A stretch of 44,563 nucleotides of DNA from Pantoea sp. Ap-967 (GTDB taxonomy: Bacteria; Pseudomonadota; Gammaproteobacteria; Pseudomonadales; Pseudomonadaceae), in assembly GCF_011752565.1 (NCBI RefSeq), contig NZ_VWXK01000045.1, forward strand, positions 1 to 44,563, in the 5' to 3' direction. Every line of letters begins with the position of its first letter. Position 1 is the first letter of the stretch. The translations under genes and the position numbers were made by a program. Of this stretch, positions 1-6,656 are shown in pieces. The notes beneath the pieces were generated by a model, which was not told the origin of the DNA, searched no databases, and saw nothing but the letters and a program-made list of their open reading frames with translations.

Positions 1-98
1 TGCGCAAGTATCTGACAGGCATCTGGGCGTGCATGCGTGGGGATGAGCCATTTGATACGGCCAAGCTTTTCAGCTCTGAACACCTCAGAAAAGCTTGA
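1..98 (+). CDS. 3' end of a transposase, probably IS110 family (cut by window edge)
   Basis: The frame beginning at base 3 is open from the window edge and ends at TGA 96-98. Its 31 residues include RKYLTGIWACMRGDEP and FDTAKLFSSEHL. This resembles the C-terminal end of IS110/IS116/IS902-type transposases (K-Y-L-T-x-I-W, then PFD-x-x-KLF), judged from memory of the family rather than by search. A REP element lies about 90 bp downstream. IS110-type elements of P. putida (ISPpu9, ISPpu10) are known to insert into REP sequences, so the context fits. Only the tail is visible, so I cannot say whether the element is intact to the left. No terminal inverted repeats are expected in this family and none were seen. 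Confidence 0.5.
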   Translation, partial: RKYLTGIWACMRGDEPFDTAKLFSSEHLRKA

Positions 99-170
99 CC
101 ATCAACAGAGTATCTACATCTGTTTCGATATCGAGGCATGCGCCAAGGGGCCGCGTGCGCAGGCAACATG

Positions 171-244
171 AACACTGGCCCGAAACAAACGTAGGAGCGA
201 GCGCAGCTCGCGAAGCGCCGCGCGGGCGGCGCTCGATCTCACAG
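171..244 (+). repeat. REP-type element within a 74-bp repeat unit
   Basis: The core GTAGGAGCGAGCGCAGCTCG starts at 191 and is followed by a GC palindrome built on GCGCCGC/GCGGCGC. The 74 bp from 171 to 244 recur in inverted orientation at 7433-7506 with one difference seen by eye. The stretch 99-170 between the transposase stop and this repeat holds no gene I can support and is probably the non-coding end of the IS plus flank. Confidence 0.85.
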
Positions 245-267
245 GCGCCAAACACCCCAAACCGTAC

Positions 268-2712
268 CTACCGCCCCGGCACCAATGTCAACCGCTGGCT
301 ACCGTAAGCCCGGGCAAAATTCTGCGGCTGCAACGGCAAGCTCATGAAGCGCCCCTTGAACCAGGCATCCAGCCCGTCGCTGTAATGCCCGCTGGCCGGG
401 TTGCCCGATTGGCCGGAGCTGGTCAGCACCTGCAGCGGCTCGGCCTGGCCGAAATCGACGATCATCCGCGCCGAGGCCGGCAGGCGGGTGTCGAAGTCGC
501 TGCCCCAGGCATACGGGGTCAGGGCCAGGGTGGTGAAGTCGCCACCGGCGGCCATCGGCGAATGGCTCAGTGCATCGCCCAGGCCGTGGTAGGCCGGTGC
601 CGGCCAGCGGTACTGGTGCAGCTTGCCCCACTGCCAGGCGCGCATGTCACCGCCCAACTGCGCGGTGCCGGCATCCACGGCGGCAGCCAGGCTGCGGGCG
701 AGGATGGCGGGCTTGTCTTCCTTCTGCGGCGTGGTGCGGTCATCCCAGAACGGGCTGTCCTCGCGGCCGAGCAGGTGGTCGGCCTGGGCCGAGTACGACA
801 ACCGGGCATTGCTGACGAAGGCCTGCCAGGCCGGGCTGGACTCGGGGCCCAGTTCGTCAAGGAAGGTCTGTTTGGCAAAGGCCTGGAGGAACAGCTCGTA
901 CAGCGCCGCATCCGCCGACACCGGGCTCAGGCGGCCATCGAAAGCCTTGAGCCGGGCCAGGGCGTCACGCGCCTTGTCGCGCTGTCCGGCGGGCAGCGCA
1001 TCGATGGCCTGCTTGAGCGGCTGGGCCATGCCCGGGGCGTCGAACATTTGCTTGAGCTTGCCGGCCAGCAGGGTCACCTGGTCATTTTGAAGGGCCATCA
1101 GGCTGCGGCTGTCGTGGCGGCCGTTGCCGGCCAGCTGGCCCAGGCGTTCGGCACGCTCGGGGTAGTACCAGGTGTTGGACAGCTGCATGCCATAACCGCG
1201 TGGCAGGCTGCGCTGGTTGGCGTGGCCGATCCAGCCCGAGGGCGGGTCCTGGTCGTAGGGGTGCAGCATCGCATCGGCGAAACCGTCCCAGTCATAGCGC
1301 CCGTCCCAGCCCGGCGAGGGCAGCAGGCCCTGGCCTTCGCGGCGGTTGGGGTAGCGGCCGCTGACCTGCCAGCCGATGTGCTCGGGTTCGGCGAACACGA
1401 AGTTCAACGCGGCGGCGCCGATTTCGCGGGTGGTGTCGAAGGCCCGCTCCACGTTCTGCGCACGGGTCAGGTCGAACAGGGCGTCCAGGCTGCGGTCACC
1501 CTTGAGTTGCGGCAGGTTCAGGGCCAGGCCAAGGCTGGGGTTGCCGGGCTGGGGCAGCAACGTGCCATGGCGGGTGTCGTACATCACCTCGCGCAGGGGG
1601 CGCTGGCCGCGCACGAAGAAGGTTTCGCTGCGCGCGCGCGCCGCTTGCCACTTGCCATCGGCCAGGTAGCTGACTTGGCTGCCGCTGTGGCGCAGTTGTT
1701 CCAGGTACAGGTCCTGGTTGTCGGCCATCACCGCGCTGCTGCTCCAGGCCAGCTTGCCGTTGTAGCCGGCCAGCACGATGGGCAGGCCCGGCAACGACAG
1801 GCCGGCAACCTGATACTTGCCGGTGTGGATCTGCACCGGGCTCAGGGCCCAGGCGGCGCGGCTGTCGCTGGCCAGCAGGCTTTTGCCGCTGCGGCTGCGC
1901 TGTGGGCCCAGGGCCAGGTTGGCCGAGCCTGGGCTGCCGAGCAGGTCCAGGTCGGCAAGCTTCTGGCTGGCGGCGGCCAGGGCGGCCAGGCCCGGCAGTT
2001 GGCTGTTCAGATTCAGGCCCTTGAGCTTTTCAGCTTCGCCTTCGGCCAGCGGCTCGTCCGGTGCGCCGGGCAGCAGCCAGGCGAGTTTGTCGCTGCCGGC
2101 TTTCTGCGCCAGGGTCAGGGCGCTGAGTTCTTCCTGCAGGTTTACCGACTGGCTGAAGGCATACAGGCTGAAGATCAGCGCCGAGTCCTCGGGCTTCCAG
2201 TATTCCGGGCGGTAGCCACTGCTGGCGAGGTCGGCGGGCAGTTTGTCGCGGTAGCGGAACAGGTAGGCGTTGACCCCACGGGCATACACCTCGAAGAAGC
2301 GCTTGAGCCGCGGCGAGGCGTCGGCGTACTGCTGGGCGGCGGTTTGCTTGAGGTTGGCGGCGCGCATCAGCCGGTCGATGTCCAGCGCTTCGCTGCCGGC
2401 CAGCTCCGCCAGGCGGCCCTGGGCGAGCAGGCGCATGGCGAGCATCTGCTCGATGCGATCGCCCGCATGCACGTAGCCGAGGCTGAACAGGGCGTCGTGG
2501 AAGCTGCTGCTTTCGATCAGCGGCGCACCCATGGCATTGCGCCGCACCGACACGTTCTGCGCCAGGCCCTTGAGCGGCTGCACGCCGGTGGTCGGCGGCA
2601 CGCTGTCCTGGTAACCGCCCATCTGGCAGCCGGCGAGCCCGAGCATGCCGAGCAACGTGGCGGCGGCGGTGGCGAACCGCGGGCGGAAGGGAGGAAGGAC
2701 GGGGGCGGCCAT
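268..2712 (-). CDS. quiP: QuiP-type acyl-homoserine lactone / penicillin acylase family lipoprotein
   Basis: This 814-residue Ntn-hydrolase precursor belongs to the family that removes the acyl chain from N-acyl-homoserine lactones. The start at 2712 is chosen over the longer frame because AGGAG lies 8 nt upstream and a signal peptide with lipobox LAGC (Cys29) follows; the longer frame would translate a REP. The sequence tracks Pseudomonas QuiP throughout, for example GVQPLKGLAQNV, FEVYARGVNAYL, SGYRPEYWKPEDSAL and GWQVSGRYPNR. Ser263 in GSANLAL is at the position of the autocatalytic nucleophile. The usual Asn after it is Ala, and the NDxHL motif about 20 residues on is replaced by SDSRAAWAL with a short deletion. 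The Asn of the NFVFAEPEHIGW segment is kept. It stands alone, separated from the upstream operon by a REP pair. Family assignment is strong; AHL acylase activity is uncertain. Confidence 0.88.
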   Translation of the reverse strand: MAAPVLPPFRPRFATAAATLLGMLGLAGCQMGGYQDSVPPTTGVQPLKGLAQNVSVRRNAMGAPLIESSSFHDALFSLGYVHAGDRIEQMLAMRLLAQGRLAELAGSEALDIDRLMRAANLKQTAAQQYADASPRLKRFFEVYARGVNAYLFRYRDKLPADLASSGYRPEYWKPEDSALIFSLYAFSQSVNLQEELSALTLAQKAGSDKLAWLLPGAPDEPLAEGEAEKLKGLNLNSQLPGLAALAAASQKLADLDLLGSPGSANLALGPQRSRSGKSLLASDSRAAWALSPVQIHTGKYQVAGLSLPGLPIVLAGYNGKLAWSSSAVMADNQDLYLEQLRHSGSQVSYLADGKWQAARARSETFFVRGQRPLREVMYDTRHGTLLPQPGNPSLGLALNLPQLKGDRSLDALFDLTRAQNVERAFDTTREIGAAALNFVFAEPEHIGWQVSGRYPNRREGQGLLPSPGWDGRYDWDGFADAMLHPYDQDPPSGWIGHANQRSLPRGYGMQLSNTWYYPERAERLGQLAGNGRHDSRSLMALQNDQVTLLAGKLKQMFDAPGMAQPLKQAIDALPAGQRDKARDALARLKAFDGRLSPVSADAALYELFLQAFAKQTFLDELGPESSPAWQAFVSNARLSYSAQADHLLGREDSPFWDDRTTPQKEDKPAILARSLAAAVDAGTAQLGGDMRAWQWGKLHQYRWPAPAYHGLGDALSHSPMAAGGDFTTLALTPYAWGSDFDTRLPASARMIVDFGQAEPLQVLTSSGQSGNPASGHYSDGLDAWFKGRFMSLPLQPQNFARAYGSQRLTLVPGR

Positions 2713-2814
2713 GACAGGGGCTCCTGCGAGATGTGGCGGGGTTGGAAGGCGGTAAAGGTAGCATGCCGGTGTGGGGGGCGGCGTGCTTGGCGTGAGGGTT
2801 GTGTGAGGCGCAAA

Positions 2815-2941
2815 TCGAACGCCGCCTGCGCGGCGTATCGCAGGCAAGTCGGGTCGCCGCACCGTTGCTCCTACAGCGAAACAGATGTAGGAGCGAGCGC
2901 AGCTCGCGATGCGCCGCACGCGCGGCGCTCGATCTCCCAGG
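2815..2941. repeat. Inverted REP pair
   Basis: A reverse-oriented element (GCCGCCTGCGCGGC, ending GCTCCTACAG near 2876) faces a forward element (GTAGGAGCGAGCGCAGCTCG from 2889, then a GCGCCGC...GCGGCGC palindrome). It fills the gap between the SEC-C gene and quiP and may serve as a transcript end or mRNA-stabilising structure. Confidence 0.8.
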
Positions 2942-2956
2942 CGCTACAGGGCGCCC

Positions 2957-3160
2957 TCAGGCGCCGTGGCACTTCTTGAATTTCTTCTCGCTGCCGCACG
3001 GGCATGGGTCGTTGCGGCCAACGTCCTTCAGGGCGTTGCGCACCGGCTCCTGGTGGCCGTGGTTGCAGTGCGGGCCGTGTACATGGCCGTGGTCGTGATC
3101 GTGGTGGTGATCGTGACCGTGGTTGCAGTCAGGGCCATGAACATGGGGTTGTTGGGTCAT
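2957..3160 (-). CDS. His-rich SEC-C motif small protein
   Basis: The 67-residue protein has two parts. Residues 6-36 are extremely His-rich and contain an imperfect duplication, HVHGPDCNHGH (6-16) and HVHGPHCNHGH (26-36), joined by HDHHHDHDHG. Residues 48-66 are a SEC-C zinc motif, GRNDPCPCGSEKKFKKCHG, with Cys53, Cys55, Cys64 and His65 as ligands. SEC-C motifs are known as SecA C-terminal zinc sites that bind SecB and ribosomes. Here the motif stands alone, so a partner cannot be named. GGAG lies 10 nt before the ATG. It is the last gene of a four-gene operon, 7 nt after the LEA14-like gene. Metal binding is a safe inference; storage, delivery or a chaperone role is not shown. Confidence 0.85.
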   Translation of the reverse strand: MTQQPHVHGPDCNHGHDHHHDHDHGHVHGPHCNHGHQEPVRNALKDVGRNDPCPCGSEKKFKKCHGA

Positions 3161-3167
3161 TGCAGGG

Positions 3168-3644
3168 TTACTCCGGTATGAAATCGCCGGGGATTATCTC
3201 ACCACTGCGCGACAAGTGCAGGTCCCGATGGATGAGCAGCCCGGTTTCCAGCTCGCCCTGCAGCCGGTACTGCAGCGGTTGCCCACTCTTGAGCAGCTTG
3301 GCCAGTGGCTTGAGGTGCTGCCACAGGTTGGTCCGCGCGGTGACCTTGAAGGTGCGCCGGGCATGCCCGCCGACACTGCGCCAGACGCTGACCTCGTCCT
3401 CGGCCAGGCGCAGGTCGTTGAGCCACAGGGTGTAGTTCAGGCTGCGGATGAACAGGCGGCTGTCGTTGGGGTTGTCGATGCGCAGGTGCAGCACGAACTC
3501 TTGTTGCAGCAGGCGCGCCTTGACCGTTTCGATTTCTACCAGGTGCACCTGGGGCTCGCGCCAGTTGTCGCTGCCCCAGCTCGCGCAGCCCGCCAGCAGT
3601 GCCAGCAGGGCGCTGAGCAGGAGCAGGCGGGGGGCGCTTGGCAT
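3168..3644 (-). CDS. LEA14-like (LEA type 2 / WHy domain) lipoprotein
   Basis: This is a 158-residue protein with a lipoprotein signal peptide, MPSAPRLLLLSALLALLAGC, giving lipobox LAGC and Cys20. The mature part has the LEA-2/WHy pattern: a beta-strand segment with LHLRIDNPNDSRLFIRSLNY (about 50-70), a GGHARRTFKV strand and a C-terminal LQYRLQGELE strand. The NPN motif in the second strand is typical of the fold. The ATG lies 2 nt after the ychJ stop and has no strong SD of its own, so translational coupling is likely. Pseudomonas homologues are periplasmic or outer-membrane lipoproteins of unknown function linked to desiccation-type folds. No catalytic residues are seen. Confidence 0.8.
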   Translation of the reverse strand: MPSAPRLLLLSALLALLAGCASWGSDNWREPQVHLVEIETVKARLLQQEFVLHLRIDNPNDSRLFIRSLNYTLWLNDLRLAEDEVSVWRSVGGHARRTFKVTARTNLWQHLKPLAKLLKSGQPLQYRLQGELETGLLIHRDLHLSRSGEIIPGDFIPE

Positions 3645-3646
3645 GT

Positions 3647-4123
3647 TCAGTTACCGACGTAGCTGGCGCAGCATTTCTTGAACTTCTGCCCGCTGGCGCA
3701 GGGGCACGGGTCGTTGCGGCCGGCCTTGAGCCCTACGGTGGGGTCGATGAAGTACCAGCGCTGGCCGTGCTGGACGAACGCCGAGCGCTCGCGGTGCTGG
3801 TGGTCGCCCTCCTGGTCGTGCCAGCGTGCGGTGAAGGTGACGAACGCATGTTCGGGCTGGCCGCCCAGCACCTCGGCGCCTTCCACTTCAAGGCCGAGCC
3901 AAGTGCTCTGCGCGCTCCAGGCCGCCATGGCGGCGCGGTCCAGGCCTTGCTGCTGGGCGGGCAGGGTGGTGACCACCAGGTAGTCGACCAGGCCCAATAC
4001 ATAGGCGCTGTAGCGCGAGCGCATCAGCGTTTGCGCGTCTGGCGCCGGGGTGCCGGCGTGGTAGTGCCCGCAGCAGGCGTCGAGCAGGTTGCCGCTGCCA
4101 CAAGGGCAGACCGAGACACTCAT
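3647..4123 (-). CDS. ychJ: YchJ family protein with two SEC-C-like zinc motifs
   Basis: The 158-residue protein has a zinc-knuckle motif at each end: CPCGSGNLLDACCG (Cys6, Cys8, Cys17, Cys18) and GRNDPCPCASGQKFKKCC (Cys140, Cys142, Cys151, Cys152). Between them is the YchJ middle domain with LMRSRYSAYVLGLVDYL, WLGLEVEGAEV and a W-HD-x-E-x-S-x-F segment of a cystatin/NTF2-like fold. This layout is diagnostic of YchJ (UPF0225). The start is ATG 4123; ATG 4126 overlaps the upstream stop and is the alternative. The gene overlaps or abuts the methyltransferase-like gene and is followed after 2 nt by the LEA14-like gene. The function of YchJ is not established. Confidence 0.85.
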   Translation of the reverse strand: MSVSVCPCGSGNLLDACCGHYHAGTPAPDAQTLMRSRYSAYVLGLVDYLVVTTLPAQQQGLDRAAMAAWSAQSTWLGLEVEGAEVLGGQPEHAFVTFTARWHDQEGDHQHRERSAFVQHGQRWYFIDPTVGLKAGRNDPCPCASGQKFKKCCASYVGN

Positions 4124-4125
4124 CA

Positions 4126-4620
4126 TCACCACCAATACTTGCCAAAGTTTTCAGGGTTGGCCCAGAACCTGGCGTTGAGCCAGTCCGGGACTTGCTTGTA
4201 GTCATGTAGATCATAGGTGAACAGGCTCAACACCTGCTCGTCGCGGCGGAATTTCTCGCTGGCCGACAGGGCCAGGGCGAAGAAGTCGGTGTCCTGCCAG
4301 CCGCTGGCCGCCAAGTCGGCCAGCACCGCGACACGGCTGGCATTGAGGTTGCGGATGCCACCGAGCAATTCAAGGCCGCTGCGCTTGGGCAGGTGCTCCA
4401 GGCAGTCGACCAGCAACGCCAGGTCGAAGCGCTGGGCCGCCAACGCTGGCGGCAGCGGCCCTGGCTCGCAGGTTTCGAGGGTGGCCTGGGGGTGCGCCTG
4501 GGCAAAGGCCTCCAGGGCGGGAAAACGGGTGCCTACCAGCAACAGGCGTTGCGGGGCGAAGCGGTCGAGCAGGGCCGCCAGGGCCTGCTGCGGGGTGCGT
4601 TGGGAAAAACCGTCGGTCAT
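4126..4620 (-). CDS. Methyltransferase-like conserved protein (DUF6231-type)
   Basis: This 164-residue cytoplasmic protein resembles a compact Rossmann methyltransferase: RLLLVGTRFPALEAFAQ in place of motif I, a strand-end acidic residue in LETCEP, then FDLALLVDCLEHLPKRSG like the post-motif segment DxxDHLP of SAM-dependent methyltransferases. The glycine-rich E/DxGxGxG loop is reduced to VGTRFP, so SAM binding is doubtful. GAGG lies 8 nt before the ATG. It is the first gene of the minus-strand operon 4620-2957 and diverges from the OmpA-like gene at 4780. The family is conserved in Pseudomonas without a known role, and I assign none. Confidence 0.7.
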   Translation of the reverse strand: MTDGFSQRTPQQALAALLDRFAPQRLLLVGTRFPALEAFAQAHPQATLETCEPGPLPPALAAQRFDLALLVDCLEHLPKRSGLELLGGIRNLNASRVAVLADLAASGWQDTDFFALALSASEKFRRDEQVLSLFTYDLHDYKQVPDWLNARFWANPENFGKYWW

Positions 4621-4779
4621 TGCCAGTCCTCGTTCAGGTCTTCCAAGACTAGCGGGCCGGCGCGCGCGGGCAAAGGGGCACGTGGCCCCGTCATGGCTTA
4701 TCGCTGGCAGGGATGGATGGCGCGGTCTTTACTCCCTCAGATCGGCCTTATGCCGATTCCCCCTAGGAGACGCAACGAA

Positions 4780-5475
4780 ATGAGCATAGTTCGCACAGCA
4801 ATCCCCCTGGTACTGCTCACCAGCGTGTTGACTGGATGTGCAGGTTTGCAAAAAACCGACTGGCCGAAGTGTGCGGCCGTCGGGGGCGTCGGCGGCGCCG
4901 CATTGGGTGCCATCGAGAGCTCCAGCTGGGCCGGCTGGGGTGCGCTGCTGGGCGGTGGCCTGGCAGCGGGCTACTGCTGGGCCCATGGCGATGGCGACGA
5001 CGACGGCGACGGCGTGTTGAACAGCCGCGACAAGTGCCCGGGCACGCCGCACGGGGTGAAAGTCGATGCCACCGGCTGCCCGCTGCCACCCCCACCACCG
5101 GTGGTGGAGGAAGTGGTGGTGCAGAAGGAGGAAGTGATCGTCATCCGTGACGTGCACTTCGAGTTCAACTCCGCCCGCCTGACCGGCACCGACAAGCAGC
5201 GCCTGAGCACCGTGGCCACGCGCCTGAAACAGGAAGCGCCCAGCGCGCGCCTGACGGTCACTGGCCACACCGACAGCGTCGGCTCCGACCACTACAATCA
5301 GAAACTGTCCGAGCGCCGCGCCCATTCGGTCACCGACTACCTGATCGAGAGCGGCGTGCCGCGTGCCAGCTTCGTTTCGGTGGTAGGTGCCGGGGAAACC
5401 CAGCCAGTGGCCGACAACGCCACGGCCGAGGGGCGCGCCATGAACCGTCGCACAGAGATCAAGATTCAGCGCTGA
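4780..5475 (+). CDS. OmpA-family lipoprotein with glycine zipper and TSP3 repeat (copy 1)
   Basis: The 231-residue lipoprotein starts at ATG 4780 (TAGGAG 10 nt upstream) with lipobox LTGC and Cys20. It has three parts. The first is a glycine-rich zipper-like segment (GGVGGAALGAIESSSWAGWG). The second is a Ca-binding thrombospondin type 3-like stretch, DGDDDGDGVLNSRDKCPGTP, followed by a Pro-rich linker PPPPPVVEEVVV. The third is an OmpA C-terminal peptidoglycan-binding domain with VTGHTDSVGSDHYNQKLSERR and the terminal GRAMNRRTEIKI, the NxxLxxxRA/NRRxE pattern that binds diaminopimelate. It is therefore expected to link the outer membrane to peptidoglycan. It is a close tandem paralogue of the next gene, and a stem-loop separates them. 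Confidence 0.88.
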   Translation: MSIVRTAIPLVLLTSVLTGCAGLQKTDWPKCAAVGGVGGAALGAIESSSWAGWGALLGGGLAAGYCWAHGDGDDDGDGVLNSRDKCPGTPHGVKVDATGCPLPPPPPVVEEVVVQKEEVIVIRDVHFEFNSARLTGTDKQRLSTVATRLKQEAPSARLTVTGHTDSVGSDHYNQKLSERRAHSVTDYLIESGVPRASFVSVVGAGETQPVADNATAEGRAMNRRTEIKIQR

Positions 5476-5481
5476 CGATGT

Positions 5482-5516
5482 GCGCTCGCGCCTTGAGAAG
5501 TGGCGCGGGCGCGTCT
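5482..5516 (+). terminator. Stem-loop terminator candidate after OmpA copy 1
   Basis: Arms GCGCTCGCGCC (5482-5492) and GGCGCGGGCGC (5502-5512) form an 11-bp stem with one G-T wobble and a 9-nt loop, followed by GTCTTT. The short T tract makes it a moderate candidate. Confidence 0.5.
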
Positions 5517-5559
5517 TTACTCCAGCGAGCCGTTCATGGCCGCGGACAAAGGAGCATTC

Positions 5560-6282
5560 ATGATGAGTGTGATGTCGAAGGCAGCGTTGCCGTTGCTGGT
5601 GGCAGCTAGCCTGCTTACAGGTTGCGCCACCCACAGCGATGGCAGTGCGCCGCTTAATCAAAGGACCTGGCCCCTCTGCAGCCTGATCGGCGGCGTGGTC
5701 GGTGGTGGCCTTGGCGCCATCGAGAGTTCCAGCTGGGCTGCAGGCGGCGGTGCCCTCGGCGTGATCGCCGGTGGCCTGATCTGCTATGCCCACGACGGTG
5801 ACGAGGATGGCGACGGCGTGTTCGACCGCCGCGACCGCTGCCCCGACACCCCCGCCAACACCCCGGTCGACCACATGGGTTGCCCGTTGCCCAACTACCC
5901 GCCGTCCCAACCTGCCCCCGAACCTGAAGCCAAGGCCGAGGTCATCAGCCTCGACGACCAGGGCCAGGTGATGTTCGCCTTCAACTCCGCCGACCTCAGC
6001 ATGGCCGCCCAGCAGCGCCTGCAAAGCCTGTTGCCGCGCCTCAATGGGCTGGGCGTGAACAAGATCAAGGTGGTGGGCCACACCGACAGCGTAGGCTCCG
6101 ATGCCTACAACCAGAAACTCTCCGAACGCCGCGCCGCCAGCGTCGCCGAGTACCTGATCAGCCAGGGCCTGGCGCCGCAGAAGGTGACCAGCGAAGGCCA
6201 TGGCGAGAGCGAACCGGTGGCCGACAACGACACCGAGGAAGGCCGGGCCCACAACCGACGGGTGGACCTGCACCTGAACTGA
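5560..6282 (+). CDS. OmpA-family lipoprotein with glycine zipper and TSP3 repeat (copy 2)
   Basis: This 240-residue paralogue of the preceding gene has the same architecture. It has lipobox LLTGC (Cys22), a glycine-rich segment again containing GAIESSSWA, a TSP3-like DGDEDGDGVFDRRDRCPDTP, a Pro-rich linker and a C-terminal OmpA domain (VVGHTDSVGSDAYNQKLSER, then GRAHNRRVDLHL). ATG codons at 5560 and 5563 are both possible after GGAG at 5551-5554; 5563 has the better spacing. The OmpA fold implies non-covalent peptidoglycan binding at the outer membrane. The copies differ mostly in the linker and in the loops of the OmpA domain, so the duplication is old. A strong hairpin follows at 6324-6347. 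Confidence 0.88.
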   Translation: MMSVMSKAALPLLVAASLLTGCATHSDGSAPLNQRTWPLCSLIGGVVGGGLGAIESSSWAAGGGALGVIAGGLICYAHDGDEDGDGVFDRRDRCPDTPANTPVDHMGCPLPNYPPSQPAPEPEAKAEVISLDDQGQVMFAFNSADLSMAAQQRLQSLLPRLNGLGVNKIKVVGHTDSVGSDAYNQKLSERRAASVAEYLISQGLAPQKVTSEGHGESEPVADNDTEEGRAHNRRVDLHLN

Positions 6283-6323
6283 CCTGCGCTGGCGTGTTCT
6301 GCGCCATGCAGGTACTGTTGGCG

Positions 6324-6347
6324 CGCGGCCCACAGGCGTGGGCCGCG
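6324..6347 (+). terminator. Perfect 10-bp hairpin without T tract
   Basis: CGCGGCCCAC (6324-6333), loop AGGC, GTGGGCCGCG (6338-6347). It lies after OmpA copy 2 and 33 bp before the DUF1145 start. The lack of a T run means it could be a 3'-end stabiliser or a 5' UTR structure rather than an intrinsic terminator. Confidence 0.45.
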
Positions 6348-6380
6348 TGGTCACAACAATAAAGCAGTAGGGGCGGGGTT

Positions 6381-6656
6381 ATGAAGGTGATCCTGGGCCT
6401 GGGCAAGGTCCTGACTGTGGCTTTCTGGGGCGTGGCGCTGTTCAACCTGCTGATGCCACAGCCGTTGCCGTTCAACCTGTTGCTCAATGCCATCGGCGCC
6501 TTCCTGCTCGGCCTGCACCTGCTCGAAGTGCTGTTTTTCAATGGCAGCCTGCGTGGGCGCAGCCACCGCTGGTTCGACCGTTTGCAGATCTTGCTCACGG
6601 GTATCTTTCATGTCATGTCCATTCCGCGTCCGCAGGAGGCGCCCCGCCGTGCGTAA
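6381..6656 (+). CDS. DUF1145 family small membrane protein
   Basis: The 91-residue inner-membrane protein has two predicted helices, roughly residues 4-24 (ILGLGKVLTVAFWGVALFNL) and 32-52 (NLLLNAIGAFLLGLHLLEVLF). A charged segment follows (NGSLRGRSHRWFDRLQ) with a third hydrophobic stretch LLTGIFHVMSI. The MPQPLPFN loop and the LHxxE segment match DUF1145 (YhhL-like) proteins, whose function is unknown. AGGGG lies about 8 nt before the ATG. Its last codons overlap the GTG start of the collagen-like gene by 8 nt, so the two are probably co-translated. Confidence 0.8.
   Translation: MKVILGLGKVLTVAFWGVALFNLLMPQPLPFNLLLNAIGAFLLGLHLLEVLFFNGSLRGRSHRWFDRLQILLTGIFHVMSIPRPQEAPRRA

Noticed and set aside
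385..2979. 864-codon open frame on the plus strand opposite quiP
   Set aside because: It is antisense to a well-recognised gene and arises from GC-rich third positions. The translation is low-complexity Gly/Ala/Gln/Val sequence with no motif, and it runs through a REP.
2969..3150. Val-rich plus-strand frame opposite the His-rich protein
   Set aside because: The Val runs are only the complement of His codons. The minus-strand SEC-C motif proves the coding strand.
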